Shown here piece after piece: positions 1-11,450 of a stretch of DNA of 64,000 nt (within the stretch, counting starts at the first letter, position 1; every line of letters starts with the position of its first letter). Below the pieces are notes generated by a model. It was not told where the DNA came from, ran no database searches, and worked only from the letters and a program-made list of their open reading frames with translations. This DNA comes from Dermanyssus gallinae (lineage: Eukaryota > Arthropoda > Arachnida > Mesostigmata > Dermanyssidae): the NCBI GenBank assembly GCA_003439945.1, contig QVRM01003901.1, positions 1 to 64,000 of the forward strand, given 5' to 3'. Position numbers and translations under genes: made by a program.

Positions 1-3000
1 CTGCCGTTGTACAAATGGTTTCAAGGTTAAGACGAATGCGGTCAATGTAGCTTCAGGAACGGTTCTCGGCACCAAGGCTGCGCCTTGCGCTTCGGCTGCT
101 CCCATCGTGGATAAGGTGGATTTGCTAGTTGAGTCAATCGTAAACAATATTATTCCTCGTCTAGTGGAAACGATTGTGGAAAAAATTGGGGCCGTTGTCG
201 AATCTGTCCTGTCGTCACTCCTCCCGGGTCTAGTCACCACTAGAGCAAACGTTTCGGGGGTTACTCCCAAGTTGAAAGTTCGCTCGTAGGTAAAGACCTT
301 CGCTGCGGGATTGAGGGAGGCGATAAGAGCAGCGCTTTCCCCGGTGGCCGTGCAGTCACAGCATGGTACCGAGAAAAAGACACAAAACGACGATGGTTTG
401 CCTAGCAATAGGCAGTCGTCCTCTTCACAGGATCCAAAATGTTAAATAGCCAAGCCGATATCCGCCGTTGGTTCCCTCCGGCACAGGCACAGTCGGCTGC
501 GCCAGCCGCTCACTCCACTTCTAACAACCCGCATCTAGCAAACCAATCCGCTCTGCAGCGTGCGCCTACCGGTTCAGACTTGGCCCGTCTCGTGTTGAAG
601 GTGGCCCAGATAAAGGCGAGTGTCAAGATGTTATCCTGCATCCCACGCAGCTTACGGAATAGTGTTTCTGTTGAGCTGGCGAAAACCATTGACGGTGTCA
701 GTCATTCGGGGACCCGGGAATGTTGGGAAAGGCTACTCACCTTTTCGACGACGGTGTTCAGTATCCCGGCAAAAAAAGGAGAAAGGCCGAACACTTACTT
801 CCGTAGTCCGCGAGAACTTGCTTCGCTTTCAGAGGGTGCATCTATAACGGATAACCCTCACACGACTAGAAGACATACAAGGACAAACCCCGCTGCAGAC
901 TCTGACCGTTGTAGAGCAATAAGCGCACAGGCAAAGCTCGCTCAAGCGACGTGTCAGCAGCCGCAAGAACGCTGCTTTCAACTGATACGATCGCCCCTCT
1001 TGATTCACAAACTCGCCGTAGTTTGCTGAAGAAACACCCCCAACACCCGTCGAACTCGTCGTTTCCGCCGGCACCGACGCCGTCGCCATCAGTATCGGAA
1101 ATCGTTGTTACGCCGACCGAGATTCGTAACGCCGTCAGGAGATTCCCTAACAGCTCTTCCGGCGGCCCTGACGGCCTACGACCTCGCCATTTGAAAGATC
1201 TTATTGGTACCCACGAGGACGACAGCAATCCTCTTCTGCAGGCCCTTGTGCGATTTGTCACCCTAGCGGTTAACGGTCGTTTGCCTGAGTTTATACTTCC
1301 GATTTTTTACGGTGCGAATCTCATTGCTTTGCGCAAGAAGGACGGCGGAATTAGGCCGATCGCTGTCGGCTTCACATTACGTCGGCTGGTGGGAAGATCC
1401 TGATCAAGAAATCCTTGCCAAGTATTTTAGAGCTCGTGGCTCCGATGCAGCTTGGCTGCGGAATTAGGGGTGGAGCAGAAGCAGCGGTACACGCTACCAG
1501 GGTTTTCTCGAGACCCGCTGTGGCCAGGAGGGGGTTTTAGTTAAACTTGACTTTCAAAACGCATTTAACTCAATGCGTCGCGACCATCTGCTGAACGCTG
1601 TGAAGTCCAAAGTACCGGGGCTTTTTCCAGCCGTATCAGATGTACCGATTTCCCACAAATCTCCTCTGGCAGGCAGAAACCATACATTCATGTTGTGGCG
1701 TGCAGCAGGGGGACCCTTGCGGTCCAGCACTTTTCTGCATTGGAATCTCCGATCTCCAGGCCAGACTAGTGTCGGAGTTGCGGCCGTGGTATCTCGACGA
1801 CGCCACCTTAGCCGGCGACAGCTTGACGGTTATTGAGGATATCAAACGAGTCAGAGCATTTGAGGCTGAATCAGGCTTACGCTTAAACGACGATAAGTGT
1901 GAGGTATTCTGGCTTTCTCAAGATACGCGCACGAAGTCTTCAACGTTCGTAAGGAAGCAGCTTCCAAACTTCAGAGAGGTAACCGACGACAGTTTAGAAC
2001 TACTGGGTGCGCCACTTACGGAAGCGGCGGTAGAGGGTGCCCTCAGGAAAAAGCTCGCAGACACTAACCGATGGTGCCGCCGACTTAAAGTCTTAGACGC
2101 GCACCCAGCATTGTATCTATTAAGACACAGTCTCTCAACGCCTCGCTTAATGTACCAACTTCGATGTTCGCCAGCGTTCAGAAGACGCGACCTACTACAT
2201 TGCTTTGATGAGATACTCCGGGAGACCTTACAATCCCTGCTAAACGTTGATTTAAAGGATCGGTCTTGGACTCAAGCTGCACTTCCCGTTAGTGCTGGGG
2301 GCCTAGGTGTACGCAGATCGGTCGATATTGCCCTATCTTGCTACCTGGGCTCGTTGTCCGAAGTTAAGAAGCTTGTCGTCGCCATCGGGGCCCCTTCGAC
2401 TGATAGCTGGATTGCCGACTCAACGCAGGCAGCACTCGCTAACTTTCGCGACCAGTGGGATTCAGTGCCGGAGCACATAGCGCAAGGATCTCTGGATCGA
2501 ATCGTGGTATCTCGGCTCCAACGCGACCTAGAAAATCAGTTTCCCGACAGCTCAGGGAAGGCCCGTCTGAAAGCGTGCTTTGATCAAATCAGTGGCAAGT
2601 GGCTTCAAGCCCTCCCCTCGCCGCAGCTGGGAACGATGCTGGACAACAACACACTCCGCATCGTTTCCGGCTTACGGCTTGGGGAGGTCGTTTGCGCACC
2701 CCACCCATGCAGTCTATGCAGAGCACCGGTAAGTGCCACGGGTGAACACGCCTTGTCGTGTCGCTATAGCGCTGGGCGCCACTCACGTCATTTCGCCATC
2801 AACGACGTTATCTTCCGTGCTCTTCACTCGGCCCACATTCCGGCAGTGAAGGAGCCTGTCGGTCTTAGTCAGAATAGTCAGCTGAGGCCAGACGGAAAAA
2901 CTCTTACCCCCTGGGCTCGTGGTCGTCTTCTCGTGTGGGATGTTACAGTGTCATGTACGCTGGCCAAAAGCTACGTTCAGAACACGAGCCGGGAGGTGGG

Positions 3001-3321
3001 CGCATGCGCCCGGCTCGCAGAGAACCGAAAAGTAACGAAATACCAGGAACTAGCATCGCAATTTATAGTTCAGCCGATTGCCATAGAGACCTTTGGACCG
3101 ATCGGACCGGAGTCTATGAAGTTTATTAAGGAACTGGGCCGGAAAGTCATCGCTGCAACTCAGGACCCCCGAGCTAGCGAATACCTGTTGCAGCGCATAT
3201 CGATCGAGGTTCAACGCGGCAACGCCGCGGCCGTGGAAGGGTCTCTTCCGTCAGCCGCAGGGCTTCCGGAGATCCCGTAGAAACTGTTTTATTCCCATAA
3301 TTGTATGCCTATGACAATGAA
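1..3321 (+). mobile_element. Non-LTR retrotransposon with restriction-like endonuclease, decayed, left end off window
   Basis: The + strand encodes, in several frames, a reverse transcriptase followed by a Cys/His finger and a PD-(D/E)XK-type nuclease, the layout of restriction-like-endonuclease LINEs. The 3' end lies near 3321, where the sequence switches abruptly to an R1-clade ORF2 running on the other strand (element A). Comparison with copy B shows that A resumes at the motif acgtcgtcttcg, so this LINE either inserted into A or is joined to it by a break. No poly(A) is seen at the junction. A second relic of the same family lies at 50.7-53.06 kb. The exact clade (R2-like or another) cannot be set by eye. 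Confidence 0.8.
439..3280 (+). pseudogene. Reverse transcriptase/endonuclease polyprotein of the RLE LINE, frameshifted
   Basis: The reading frame is broken at least twice. 439-~950 covers an N-terminal region with the pattern IPRSLRNSVS...WERLLTFS seen in this LINE type. About 951-1403 holds the first RT block (GGPDGLRPRHL, then GANLIALRKKDGGIRPIAVG). Near 1530 a different frame gives KLDFQNAFNSMRRDHLL (catalytic Asp block). From 1640 to 3280 one long frame carries GVQQGDPCGPALF, the catalytic WYLDDATLAG, a thumb region, a C-X2-C...H-X4-C finger (CSLCRAPVSATGEHALSC) and a nuclease core with RPDGKTL and VWDVTV followed by AENRKVTKY. The last 546 codons are clean, so decay is concentrated in the 5' half. 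GTG/TTG codons are not credible starts here; no functional start is assigned. Confidence 0.75.
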
Positions 3322-4520
3322 CGTCGTCTTCGTTGGCCGTCAGCTGACCCACTTCCGTGGCATCAGGAAACAGATTGGAAATAGCCGCCTTCTGCTGCTC
3401 CTCGCTAGGGCGAGTGTGCAAAGCCGGGCACATTGCCTTCAGCTTTCCCGTGACGATTTTGTAGCCGAGTCCCCAAGGACAAAGCTCGATCTCGTCGCAA
3501 AGGGCTTTCCATATTCGCACTTTGCTCGTTCCTATTAGCCATTTAAGGCTTCTTCGAGCGAGTCGAAGTTGTTTCAGCTTCGTCTGCCGGTCTTCCTCTG
3601 TGCTGCCACTACCTGGCCTAATGACCCAAGCGTAGGTTCTGCGTGTTTTTGTGCACCATTTCCTTGCTTCTGCGATTTCCCGCGTCCACCAGTACTTTGG
3701 TCTGCGCTTACAACTTCCGCCGCCGTTGCCGGAGGAGTTCGCGGAGGAGTTCTTCGACCGTAGCCGTACCTTCACCTCCGCGAAGCCTTTGACGTATCTC
3801 CCGTCGGAACACCTCCTCGTTGACTTTTTTCCAGCCTACCGGCCGAGACGGCGGGGCTTCCTCTTCATCCTCTATCCTACCGCCCAGGCGGAACGCGATG
3901 TATCGATGGTCGCTGAGAGTCTCAACGTTGTCCAGTACCTTCCAGCCCTCCAGTTTGGCGCCCTCCGAGACCATTGTAATGTCAACGATAGACTCCTGGC
4001 CCGTGGTCCTCTGGAAAGTCGGCGTAGCTCCCACATTGGCAACAATAAGTCCGGCAGATGCCGCCCAGTCGGACAGTTCTTCTCCTCTTTTGTCCCAGTT
4101 AGCGGCACCCCACTCTGGAGACTTGGCATTAAAGTCGCCAGCGATGAGCATTGGCCTCGAGCTACTTGATGTCAGCAGACCCGTCAGACCACCCAAAAAC
4201 ACGTGAAACTCCTCAAACGACCGGTTTGGTGAAAAGTAGCAGCTTAGTATAGTCTCCCCACCTTGGAGTCTTATCCACGCCACGCCTTCAGCGCTACCGA
4301 AATCTTCAAGTTTTATCTGCTTGTTTGTCACCCAAACAGCCGCGTCACCCCTCTCATCGACTAGCCATCCCCTGGCACCGGCGACTGCCCTGTTCGGTTC
4401 TGAGACAAGACAGACGTCCACCCCCATAGAAGAGACTGTCTGCTCTAAGAGGTCGTGGGCGGCAGCGCACCTATTCAGGTTGACCTGAATGATCAGCTTG
4501 GGCCGCTGGGTCATTTTCAT
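3322..4520 (-). pseudogene. Element A ORF2 fragment: AP-like endonuclease domain
   Basis: The frame opens with MKMTQRPK at 4520, as in copy B, and contains the whole endonuclease domain: QVNLNR, VSEPNR, GDFNAKSPEWG and SDHRYIAF, which in this family give the metal-binding and catalytic residues that nick target DNA. The frame breaks near 3745, where B has about 54 bases and A a shorter, rearranged piece, and resumes in another frame to 3322. The RT domain is missing because the element ends here. Predicted to be non-functional. Confidence 0.85.
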
Positions 4521-4742
4521 TAGACCAGCGTTCGCGGGGGAGACGTCTCTTCAGTGGACCTATTTTCTAAGTCAGCATCGTCGATGACGAACGCAACGGA
4601 GTCCTGCGCTTTAAAGACGGCCATCTGACCTGTCTTAAATTTAGCGCCGTCTTGTTTGGTATATTTGTCGACCGCCGGGAAGACCGCTCCCAATTTCTGG
4701 AAAGTCTCCCTTTCACTTACTTCCTCTTCCTCGCAGAGTATT
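4521..4742 (-). pseudogene. Element A ORF1, central fragment left of the BEL insertion
   Basis: Reading on the minus strand, this piece encodes LCEEEEVSERETFQ through DADLENRSTEETSPP, colinear with the centre of copy B ORF1. It is separated from its N-terminal part (11451-12513) by the BEL/Pao insertion. It then joins directly to the start of ORF2 because the zinc-knuckle half of ORF1 has been deleted. No functional gag-like protein can be made from this copy. Confidence 0.8.
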
Positions 4743-4747
4743 ACAAG
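4743..4747. repeat. 5-bp target-site duplication (acaag), left
   Basis: The sequence acaag flanks the BEL/Pao element on both sides (4743-4747 and 11446-11450). The uninterrupted copy B has a matching stretch (ataag) once, near 17870. Five bases is the usual duplication length for BEL/Pao integrases. Confidence 0.85.
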
Positions 4748-5361
4748 TGTTGCCAACGGAACCGTAGAATGAAGACAGACAAATATGCGCGGGTTCACAC
4801 ACTCACTATTCGTATTTATTATAATTCACCACACGCCAGAGAGCGATACGGCAGCGCCGTCTCTCTTCGTGTTACTATTATTGTTGTTGCCTAGCTAGCT
4901 CTCACAATGTCCCGGCGGTTAGCGCGAAGCAGTTTCCACCGCCGGAACTCACACAGATCACTGCCGCTACACTAGCGCTAACAATCATTCAACTAACAAT
5001 ATATATATATATATATGTATATGTATATATATATAAATCTGCCTGCAACTGCCAGCTACAACACTCACCGCCCTAGTGCAGCACTGCTGCCACGCTCCCG
5101 CCGCTGTCGCTGCCAGGCCGTCGGACGTGCCGGTCGCCGCCGGACTAAGGCTTGCAGAGTGCGCGTTACGCCGAACGCTCGAAGTAGCAAAAAGGACTGA
5201 GGAAATGGCGCGCACCCCTTTTATCCGGCCGGCGACCGGCAACATGACAGTGCGCGAACAGCGCAGCGGCGGGTTATGGCTAAGCTGTGGCTAGCAGACA
5301 GATCATCGCCATCATGGCGGGCAAATACAAACTTCAATCCGTGGCCATACTATATGCAACA
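4748..5361 (-). repeat. 3' LTR of BEL/Pao element (614 bp)
   Basis: Begins tgttgccaacgg and ends tatatgcaaca on the + strand, and includes a (TA)n run near 5000-5033. It lacks a roughly 38-bp repeated segment (units resembling tggctaacagcgcc) that is present in the other LTR near 11325-11365. Confidence 0.9.
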
Positions 5362-5376
5362 TTCCTCCCCCTTTTG
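5362..5376 (-). promoter_or_regulatory. Polypurine tract next to the 3' LTR
   Basis: On the minus strand the bases AAAAGGGGGAGGAA directly precede the LTR start TGTTGCATATAG. This is the expected position and composition of the second-strand primer of an LTR element. Confidence 0.8.
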
Positions 5377-5466
5377 AGGGTGGCGGTAGCTTCCCTCAAA
5401 ACAATGACTAAGTTCAATATACTGTGTGTAATATTTATTGTGTTGCCCTACGAGATCAACTATGGC

Positions 5467-8400
5467 TCACAGCACTTTCGCCAGCAGGCGTCCAGCTCGT
5501 TTGACGTAGCGGCCTCCACCGAGGTGCACCCTGTAGGCACGCGTCACGCCGTCCCTGCTTGTCAGCGCCTCCTCCACACGACCCAGACGCCAGAAAGCCC
5601 GCGGCACTCCCTCCTCCTGCAGCACCACGACGTCGCCTGCGGCGAGCGGCTCGGTACGCGCGCCTCCCCGCCGCCGCAGGGCCGTCCTCAGGACGAGCAT
5701 ATACTCGGCGCGCCACCTCTTCCAAAACGCGTTGAGGATCGCCTCCTGCTGCTTCCAAATTCCGGCGAGGCATCCGGGACGGTCACCCAGCGATATTAAC
5801 CTCTCCGCCGGAAACGCCAGCGGCACCCGAGGCGCCAGGAACTGGCTCGGGGAGAGCGCCCGTGGCTCATCCGCCGAGTCCGGCAGTCTCGTTATCGGCC
5901 GTTGATTGATGATCGCCGCGACTTCATGGAGAATTGTTATTAGGTTGATTAGCTTCAACTTGTTTCCTTTAATTGTTTTCCTTAGGCAGCTTTTTACGAC
6001 GCCAATGAGTCGCTCGTAAAACCCACCCCACCAGGGGGCCCGCGGGATGTTAAAGTCCCACACGACTCCCCCCTGGCTGAGGTACTCCTGGGCCTGCTCG
6101 CTGCGCAGCGCTTTCGACAGCGCTACGACGCACCGACTCGCCTTCTGAAACGTCAGCGCGTTGTCTGACACAAACGTCGCCGGCAGCCCTCTCTGCGCCA
6201 CGAACCTCTTGATTGCCGACAGGCAGGCCTCTGCCGTGAGGTCTTCGACTACCTCCAAATGAACGGCTCGAATGGCGGCGCATGTGAATATTGCGACCCA
6301 AATATTCTTTTCTCCTTCTTCATTTCTTATTATTATTGGCCCGAAGTAATCGATGCCGGTGGTCTTGAATGGTCGAAATGACATGTCGACCCGCGTTGCC
6401 GAGAGCGGTGCCTCCTCGGCCAACGCTGGCTTGGCTCGATCACGCAGACACTTCGTACACTTGTAGATTGTCGACTTTACCACCTGCCGCATCCTCCGGA
6501 TCCAATATTCTTCACGCAACACGTTCATGACTATCTCTGTCTTTAAATGCTTCAGACGGCTCTCATGCGCGTCCATAATAATCAGCCGAGTGAGCGGGTC
6601 GTCGGCAAGCAGTATCGGGTGGCGTACCTCGAATGGCTCGTCTGCAAACTGCAGCCGCCCGCCCACCCTCAGGAGCCCGTCTTGATCCATGAACGGCTTG
6701 AATTCGGCGAGGCCAGCGTCTTCGGGAGGCTCGCCGCGAGAGGTGCTCGCAACGGCCTCCCCCAAGCAGCGCTGCTGGGCCTCCCGCAGCAGGTGTTGCT
6801 TCGCCCAAGCGAGCTCCTCCGCCGTGAGTGGACCGCTCGCTACCTGCCGACGGAACCGCCTTCCAGCCCGGGCAACGGTGGCGACGATTCGGATCAATTT
6901 GCGCAAGTTTGAACACCCCGCTGGGTCTATTAGCGGGGGTTCGCACGTTGCGACAAACGCCCGAATCTCTGGAATCTCGTCGCAGCCACGCCCCGGCTGG
7001 AAGGTAGGGTACTGCGTCGACGAATCCATTAGGAACTCCGGGCCCTGTAACCACAAGGAACTCTCCTTGAGTTTGACCATCGACACTCCTCGAGAGGGTA
7101 AATCTGCGGGGTTCTGGTCCCCCGGACAATGACTCCAGTCTGATGGTTTCGTAAGTTTCAATATTTCTTCTAAACGATTCTTCACGAATACTCCCCACCT
7201 ACTCGGGGTGGCGGAGTGAATCCAATGCAACACGACGTGTGCATCGGACCAGCAATAGATCTTACAATCTATATCTAGCTGTTCACGTACCTTGGTAACA
7301 AGCCGCACCGCTAAAGTTGCTGCAACCAGTTCCTTCTTCGGTATAGTCAAACTGTCCAATTGCTGAATAGGCACTAATTTCGCCTTTGCCGCGACCAGCC
7401 CGATGCGGCTTCCGTTACCGCCGTCGATTGCCTTGAGGTATACCACTGCGGCGTACGCCCTGTCGCTGGCGTCCGCAAATGCGTGCAACTCGACGCGGTC
7501 TCCGGTTGGCAGATATCTCGGCACGCTGAATCCGTTGAGCTCGGGTAGCTCCTCAGTCCACGCCAGCCATCTTCGGAGGAGCTCCGGGGGGAGCGGTGCT
7601 TTCAGCGGCGACTTAGCCCGATGAGCGTCCTGAAGGATTGTCTTTAACTTCAGGACGTAAGGAGCCAGGAGGCCCTGGGGGTCGTATAGCCTCGCGCAGG
7701 CTCCCATCAGGGTGCGTAGCATCGGCGCGCTCTCCGCCACGAACGAGAGCATCGGCTCAGGATCGAACAAGAGCGTGTCGTGCTCCTGATCCCAACCGAC
7801 CCCCAGAACCTTACCGAAAAGCTGCGGGCTCAGCAGCGCACCGCCCCCTCCCCCGTCGCCAAACGCTTAGCGCAACTCCTGGCTGTTGGACTGGAACTTC
7901 TTCAATACCATGCCTGCGTCGCCGAGAATCTTGACTACCGCGCGCCAAAGTTGTTCGGCTTCCTCAACCGTTCGGCTGCCAGTCAGCATGTCGTCCATAT
8001 ATAAGTCCTTACTGATGGCCGCGCTGGCCTCGGGCTCGCTCCCGACGTACTGCTCAGCGTGGGCCCGAATGACCGCGATGGTGTTGTGCTGACTGTCCTT
8101 GACCCCGAACGCAGTCGACGTCATCCGTAACAATACTTGGCCAACAAGGTTGCGCTCATCCTGGAACCATAGGAAACACAATAAATTGCGATCCTCCGGC
8201 CGAACTCGCACCATCAGGTAGGCCCGACTTATGTCGGCCACCCAAGCCACCTGGTGCCTCCTAAACCTTGTGAGCATCGCCAGCGGGCAAGGGAGTAGGT
8301 TCGGAGTGTCGTCAATGCAATCGTTGAGCGACAAACCTCCCCTGCCCGCTGCTGACGCGTTGAAGACCGGCCGTACTTTATATGACACCTTGCCGGGCTG

Positions 8401-9279
8401 AACTACCGGAAAATGTGGCATAATATATAAAGCAGACTCACCGGAGGGCAGAGGTTCTGCGAATCCGCCGTCAATGAACGCTCTTACTTCTCGGACATAG
8501 TCTTCTGCCAATGCCGGATCTCGCCGCAGCCTCTTCGCCAGCGACCGCAACTGCTTCGCTGCGAGAGCTTCATTCTTGTCGATCATGACGACGTTCGGCT
8601 TCAAATTCAATGCTACTTGGTATCTTCCATCTTCGCATCGTTTGATGCTGTCGAGAAGATTCTTCGATACTTCTTCCTTGTTGCGTGGTTCCAACTCCGA
8701 CGGCCGGATACCAATTGATTCTAATGACCAAAAATTTTCTAACTCCTGTGTCGTCGTCGTCGTCGTCACCGCGAGAGCCTGGTTCGCGCCGTCGAGGCCT
8801 GCCCCGTCGGTTACGAGGACCCACCCGAACCGAGTGTCCATGCCGATGGTACACTTGTCTAAACGACGTGGCTCTCCGCGGATGACTCTAAACGTGTCGC
8901 CGGCGCCGAGCAATAATTCTACTGCGGCCGGCCCGCCGATCCGCTCGGCCAGTCCGGCTCCGATTCTGTCGCGCAATCTTCTTGACGGTGTCGGGAGGGT
9001 GGCCGACGCAATCTCTTCGACAACACGCGCGTCGATGAGCATCGGCTCGCCAGACTGCGTCAGCAACTCGAGACGAACGATAGGAAGCTTCTTCGCCTGC
9101 TGGGGCCGGGAGCCGCCGAAGACATGGACATACGTGAATTCATGTCCCACAGGGCTGGCCTGGAGGGCGGCCGCCAGCCGGCTGGTTACAAACGTGCGCT
9201 GTGAGCCACTATCTAGGAGAAACCTAGTCACTGCATGCTCCCCCGCTCCCGTCTGTACATGTACGTGCCCTGTTGGCAA
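5467..9279 (-). pseudogene. pol: BEL/Pao pol: protease, RT, RNase H, integrase; one in-frame stop
   Basis: This frame reads from PTGHVHVQTG to the end near the 3' LTR. An aspartic protease site LLDSGSQRTF comes first. The RT follows, with FNASAA, ADISRAYLMVRV and the catalytic YMDDMLTG near 8000. A Peptidase_A17-type region and RNase H-like FADASDRAYAAVVY come next. The integrase has an H-H-C-C finger (CTKCLRDRAKP) and DDE blocks GIDYFGPI and FVSDNALTF. A C-terminal DUF5641-like segment (EPLAAGDVVVLQEE) ends it. One TAA at 7867-7869 interrupts an otherwise continuous frame just after the RT. No ATG opens this frame; it is expected to be translated as a fusion with gag, from which it is offset by one base at a run of seven G (9290-9296). 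Confidence 0.88.
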
Positions 9280-10721
9280 CAGTGGACGTCCCCCCCGTCC
9301 ACTGCCGCCACGTTAACTGTTGCTCTGGTGTTTGTACATAACAATTGTAAGTGGGGGCCCCTACATAATTTACATACAATATGCTTGGTGCAAGCCCGCG
9401 CCCAGTGGCCGAGTTCCAAGCACTTCCTACAAACTCGAGCGTCTAATACTTTCTGCCTACGCAACTCTATGGGCATGTCTGCCCGGCATGCACTAGACTT
9501 GTGTCCACCCCCGCAAAATAAACAATTCTTGTTACCCTGTCTCGGTCCAACGTGTGCGTGGTAGACTTGAGCAGGCTCGCTCCGAGATGACTCGCCGAAC
9601 GACCTTCTAAACACATTGCCCGTCCGCGTCGCCGGACCATGAGCTTGCACTTTTGAATATACTTTGTTTTTCTCTCGCGACGTAACCATTCCCGTCAAAA
9701 AGGTGTGTATGCCCTAAAACAGTGCCCCCACATCAGCCTCTAAACTATTGTTACCCTGTACAGCCAACCTAGGTAAGAGAGAGTCTTCTATTGGCACACA
9801 ATTATCAATCTCTTGTTTCTTCAAAAATTCTGCTCTTAAACCCGGTGGTAAAGCCCTCATTGTCACAGCATATAATATTGCTCCATAATTTAAATGGTCA
9901 CACTTCAACATTTGCAACGATATCACTGCACGATCGATGCTATCTAACAATTGGCGCAGACCCTGATCGTCAGAGTCGCGCGTCACCCTAGACACTTCTA
10001 ACAATTGCGTATAAATATCACACAATATAAAACGTGCCGCCCCGAACCGCTGAAGCAGGTGGCTCAGGGTTCGGCGGTAGCCGTCTTCGGTCAACGGAAT
10101 GCCCGCCACTGACCTTGCAGCGTCTCCTTCGAGCACGTCGCGAAGAATCTTGTGCCGCTGTAGATCTGAGATTCCGTCTCTCTCGTGGACGAGGACTCTG
10201 AATTCGTCGATGAATGACGGGAAGAGCTGGAGATCACCGTTGAACTTTCTTAACTTGGCCATGGGGAGCGCCACCCCGCCCATTGCGTTGGCTTCTTGTA
10301 CCGTGATTACTCGACTCGAAACCGGACCCTCGGGCCCTGCTGCCCCCTGAGCAGGCTGCTCCGGGCCGCCCGACGGCCTGGCGGCGCCTAATTTGCTACA
10401 TTGTTTGTAGCTCATAAGCCTACCTCGGATTTCACACAACGTATCTATGTAGTCGGCAGTTCTACCTGTTTCTACATCTATTTGCTCATCGTTGAGCGTG
10501 CTGGCCATTTCGACCACAAAACGTTCGTCTAATTCAGTTAACTGTTGCTGGAGCAACTCCGCTCTTACCAACCAGCCGTCAACACGGCCCAGGTTCCACT
10601 GCGTGCACGGCGGAGACTCCTGGCCCTCAGCAAAAAACGACTTAACGGTGGTGTCCATCTTTGACACCCCCGCACGCACTGAACGCCGAAGCGTCATCAC
10701 AGTACGGCCTGTCTCAGCCAT
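9228..10721 (-). pseudogene. gag: BEL/Pao gag with zinc knuckles; in-frame TAG
   Basis: A credible ATG at 10721 opens MAETGRTVMT; an upstream frame into the LTR is probably not used. The DUF1759-like core contains KLRKFNGDLQLFPSFIDEF and HKILRDVLEGDAA. A TAG at 9714-9716 splits it from the distal part in the same frame, which carries cysteine-rich knuckles (CLFCGGGHKSSAC, CRKCLELGHWARAC, CKLCRGPHLQLLC) for RNA packaging. The distal part ends at 9228. Whether the TAG is a mutation or a readthrough signal cannot be decided from one copy. Confidence 0.85.
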
Positions 10722-10773
10722 CCTGGCTGTCGTTACGATCACTTCTACGTCCGGGCTTTCGCTACACGTCGTG

Positions 10774-10790
10774 CCCCACGTTGGGCGCCA
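10774..10790 (-). promoter_or_regulatory. Primer-binding site candidate of BEL/Pao element
   Basis: On the minus strand TGGCGCCCAACGTGGGG lies three bases inside the 5' LTR. It begins with TGG, as expected for pairing with the CCA end of a tRNA. I do not assign the tRNA. Confidence 0.7.
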
Positions 10791-10793
10791 ATA

Positions 10794-11047
10794 TGTGGCG
10801 CCAAACGGAACCGTAGAATGAAGACAGACAAATATGCGCGGGTTCACACACTCACTATTCGTATTTATTATAATTCACCACACGCCAGAGAGCGATACGG
10901 CAGCGCCGTCTCTCTTCGTGTTACTATTATTGTTGTTGCCTAGCTAGCTCTCACAATGTCCCGGCGGTTAGCGCGAAGCAGTTTCCACCGCCGGAACTCA
11001 CACAGATCACTGCCGCTACACTAGCGCTAACAATCATTCAACTAACA

Positions 11048-11080
<33 letters not shown>

Positions 11081-11445
11081 AATCTGCCTGCAACTGCCAG
11101 CTTCAACACTCACCGCCCTAGTGCAGCACTGCTGCCACGCTCCCGCCGCTGTCGCTGCCAGGCCGTCGGACGTGCCGGTCGCCGCCGGACTAAGGCTTGC
11201 AGAGTGCGCGTTACGCCGAACGCTCGAAGTAGCAAAAAGGACTGAGGAAATGGCGCGCACCCCTTTTATCCGGCCGGCGACCGGCAACATGACAGTGCGC
11301 GAACAGCGCAGCGGCGGCTTATGGCTAACAGCGCCATGGCGGGTTGTGGCTAACAGCGCCGTAGCGAGCTGTGGCTAGCAGACAGATCATCGCCATCATG
11401 GCGGGCAAATACAAACTTCAATCCGTGGCCATACTATATGCAACA
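10794..11445 (-). repeat. 5' LTR of BEL/Pao element (652 bp)
   Basis: Begins tgtggcgccaaacgg and ends tatatgcaaca on the + strand. It is about 38 bp longer than the 3' LTR through extra copies of a short tggctaacagcgcc-like repeat near 11325-11365, and differs at the first bases by small indels. Confidence 0.9.
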
Positions 11446-11450
11446 ACAAG
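11446..11450. repeat. 5-bp target-site duplication (acaag), right
   Basis: Matches the left copy at 4743-4747. Element A ORF1 continues immediately beyond it. Confidence 0.85.

Larger units (their letters stand above)
4748..11445 (-). mobile_element. BEL/Pao LTR retrotransposon, nested in element A
   Basis: The element has two LTRs starting TG and ending CA in the + strand reading (4748-5361 and 10794-11445), a primer-binding-like sequence just inside the 5' LTR, a purine tract before the 3' LTR, and a gag-pol region on the minus strand. The pol order (protease, RT, RNase H, integrase, DUF5641-like tail) and the DUF1759-like gag identify BEL/Pao. It is flanked by acaag duplications. The two LTRs are almost identical apart from indels, which suggests a recent insertion. 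Coding capacity is broken by two in-frame stops and one frameshift. Confidence 0.92.

Noticed and set aside
107..289. Small + strand frame opening with GTG
   Set aside because: No ATG and no similarity recognised; most likely part of the decayed RLE LINE 5' region.
3651..4206. Long + strand open frames over element A, repeated identically at 15707-16124
   Set aside because: They are antisense shadows of the conserved ORF2 endonuclease; their repetition reflects the copied element.
5000..5245. Open frames in the LTRs of the BEL element, repeated at 11042-11378
   Set aside because: Present in both LTRs because the LTRs are duplicates; low complexity and no coding signature.
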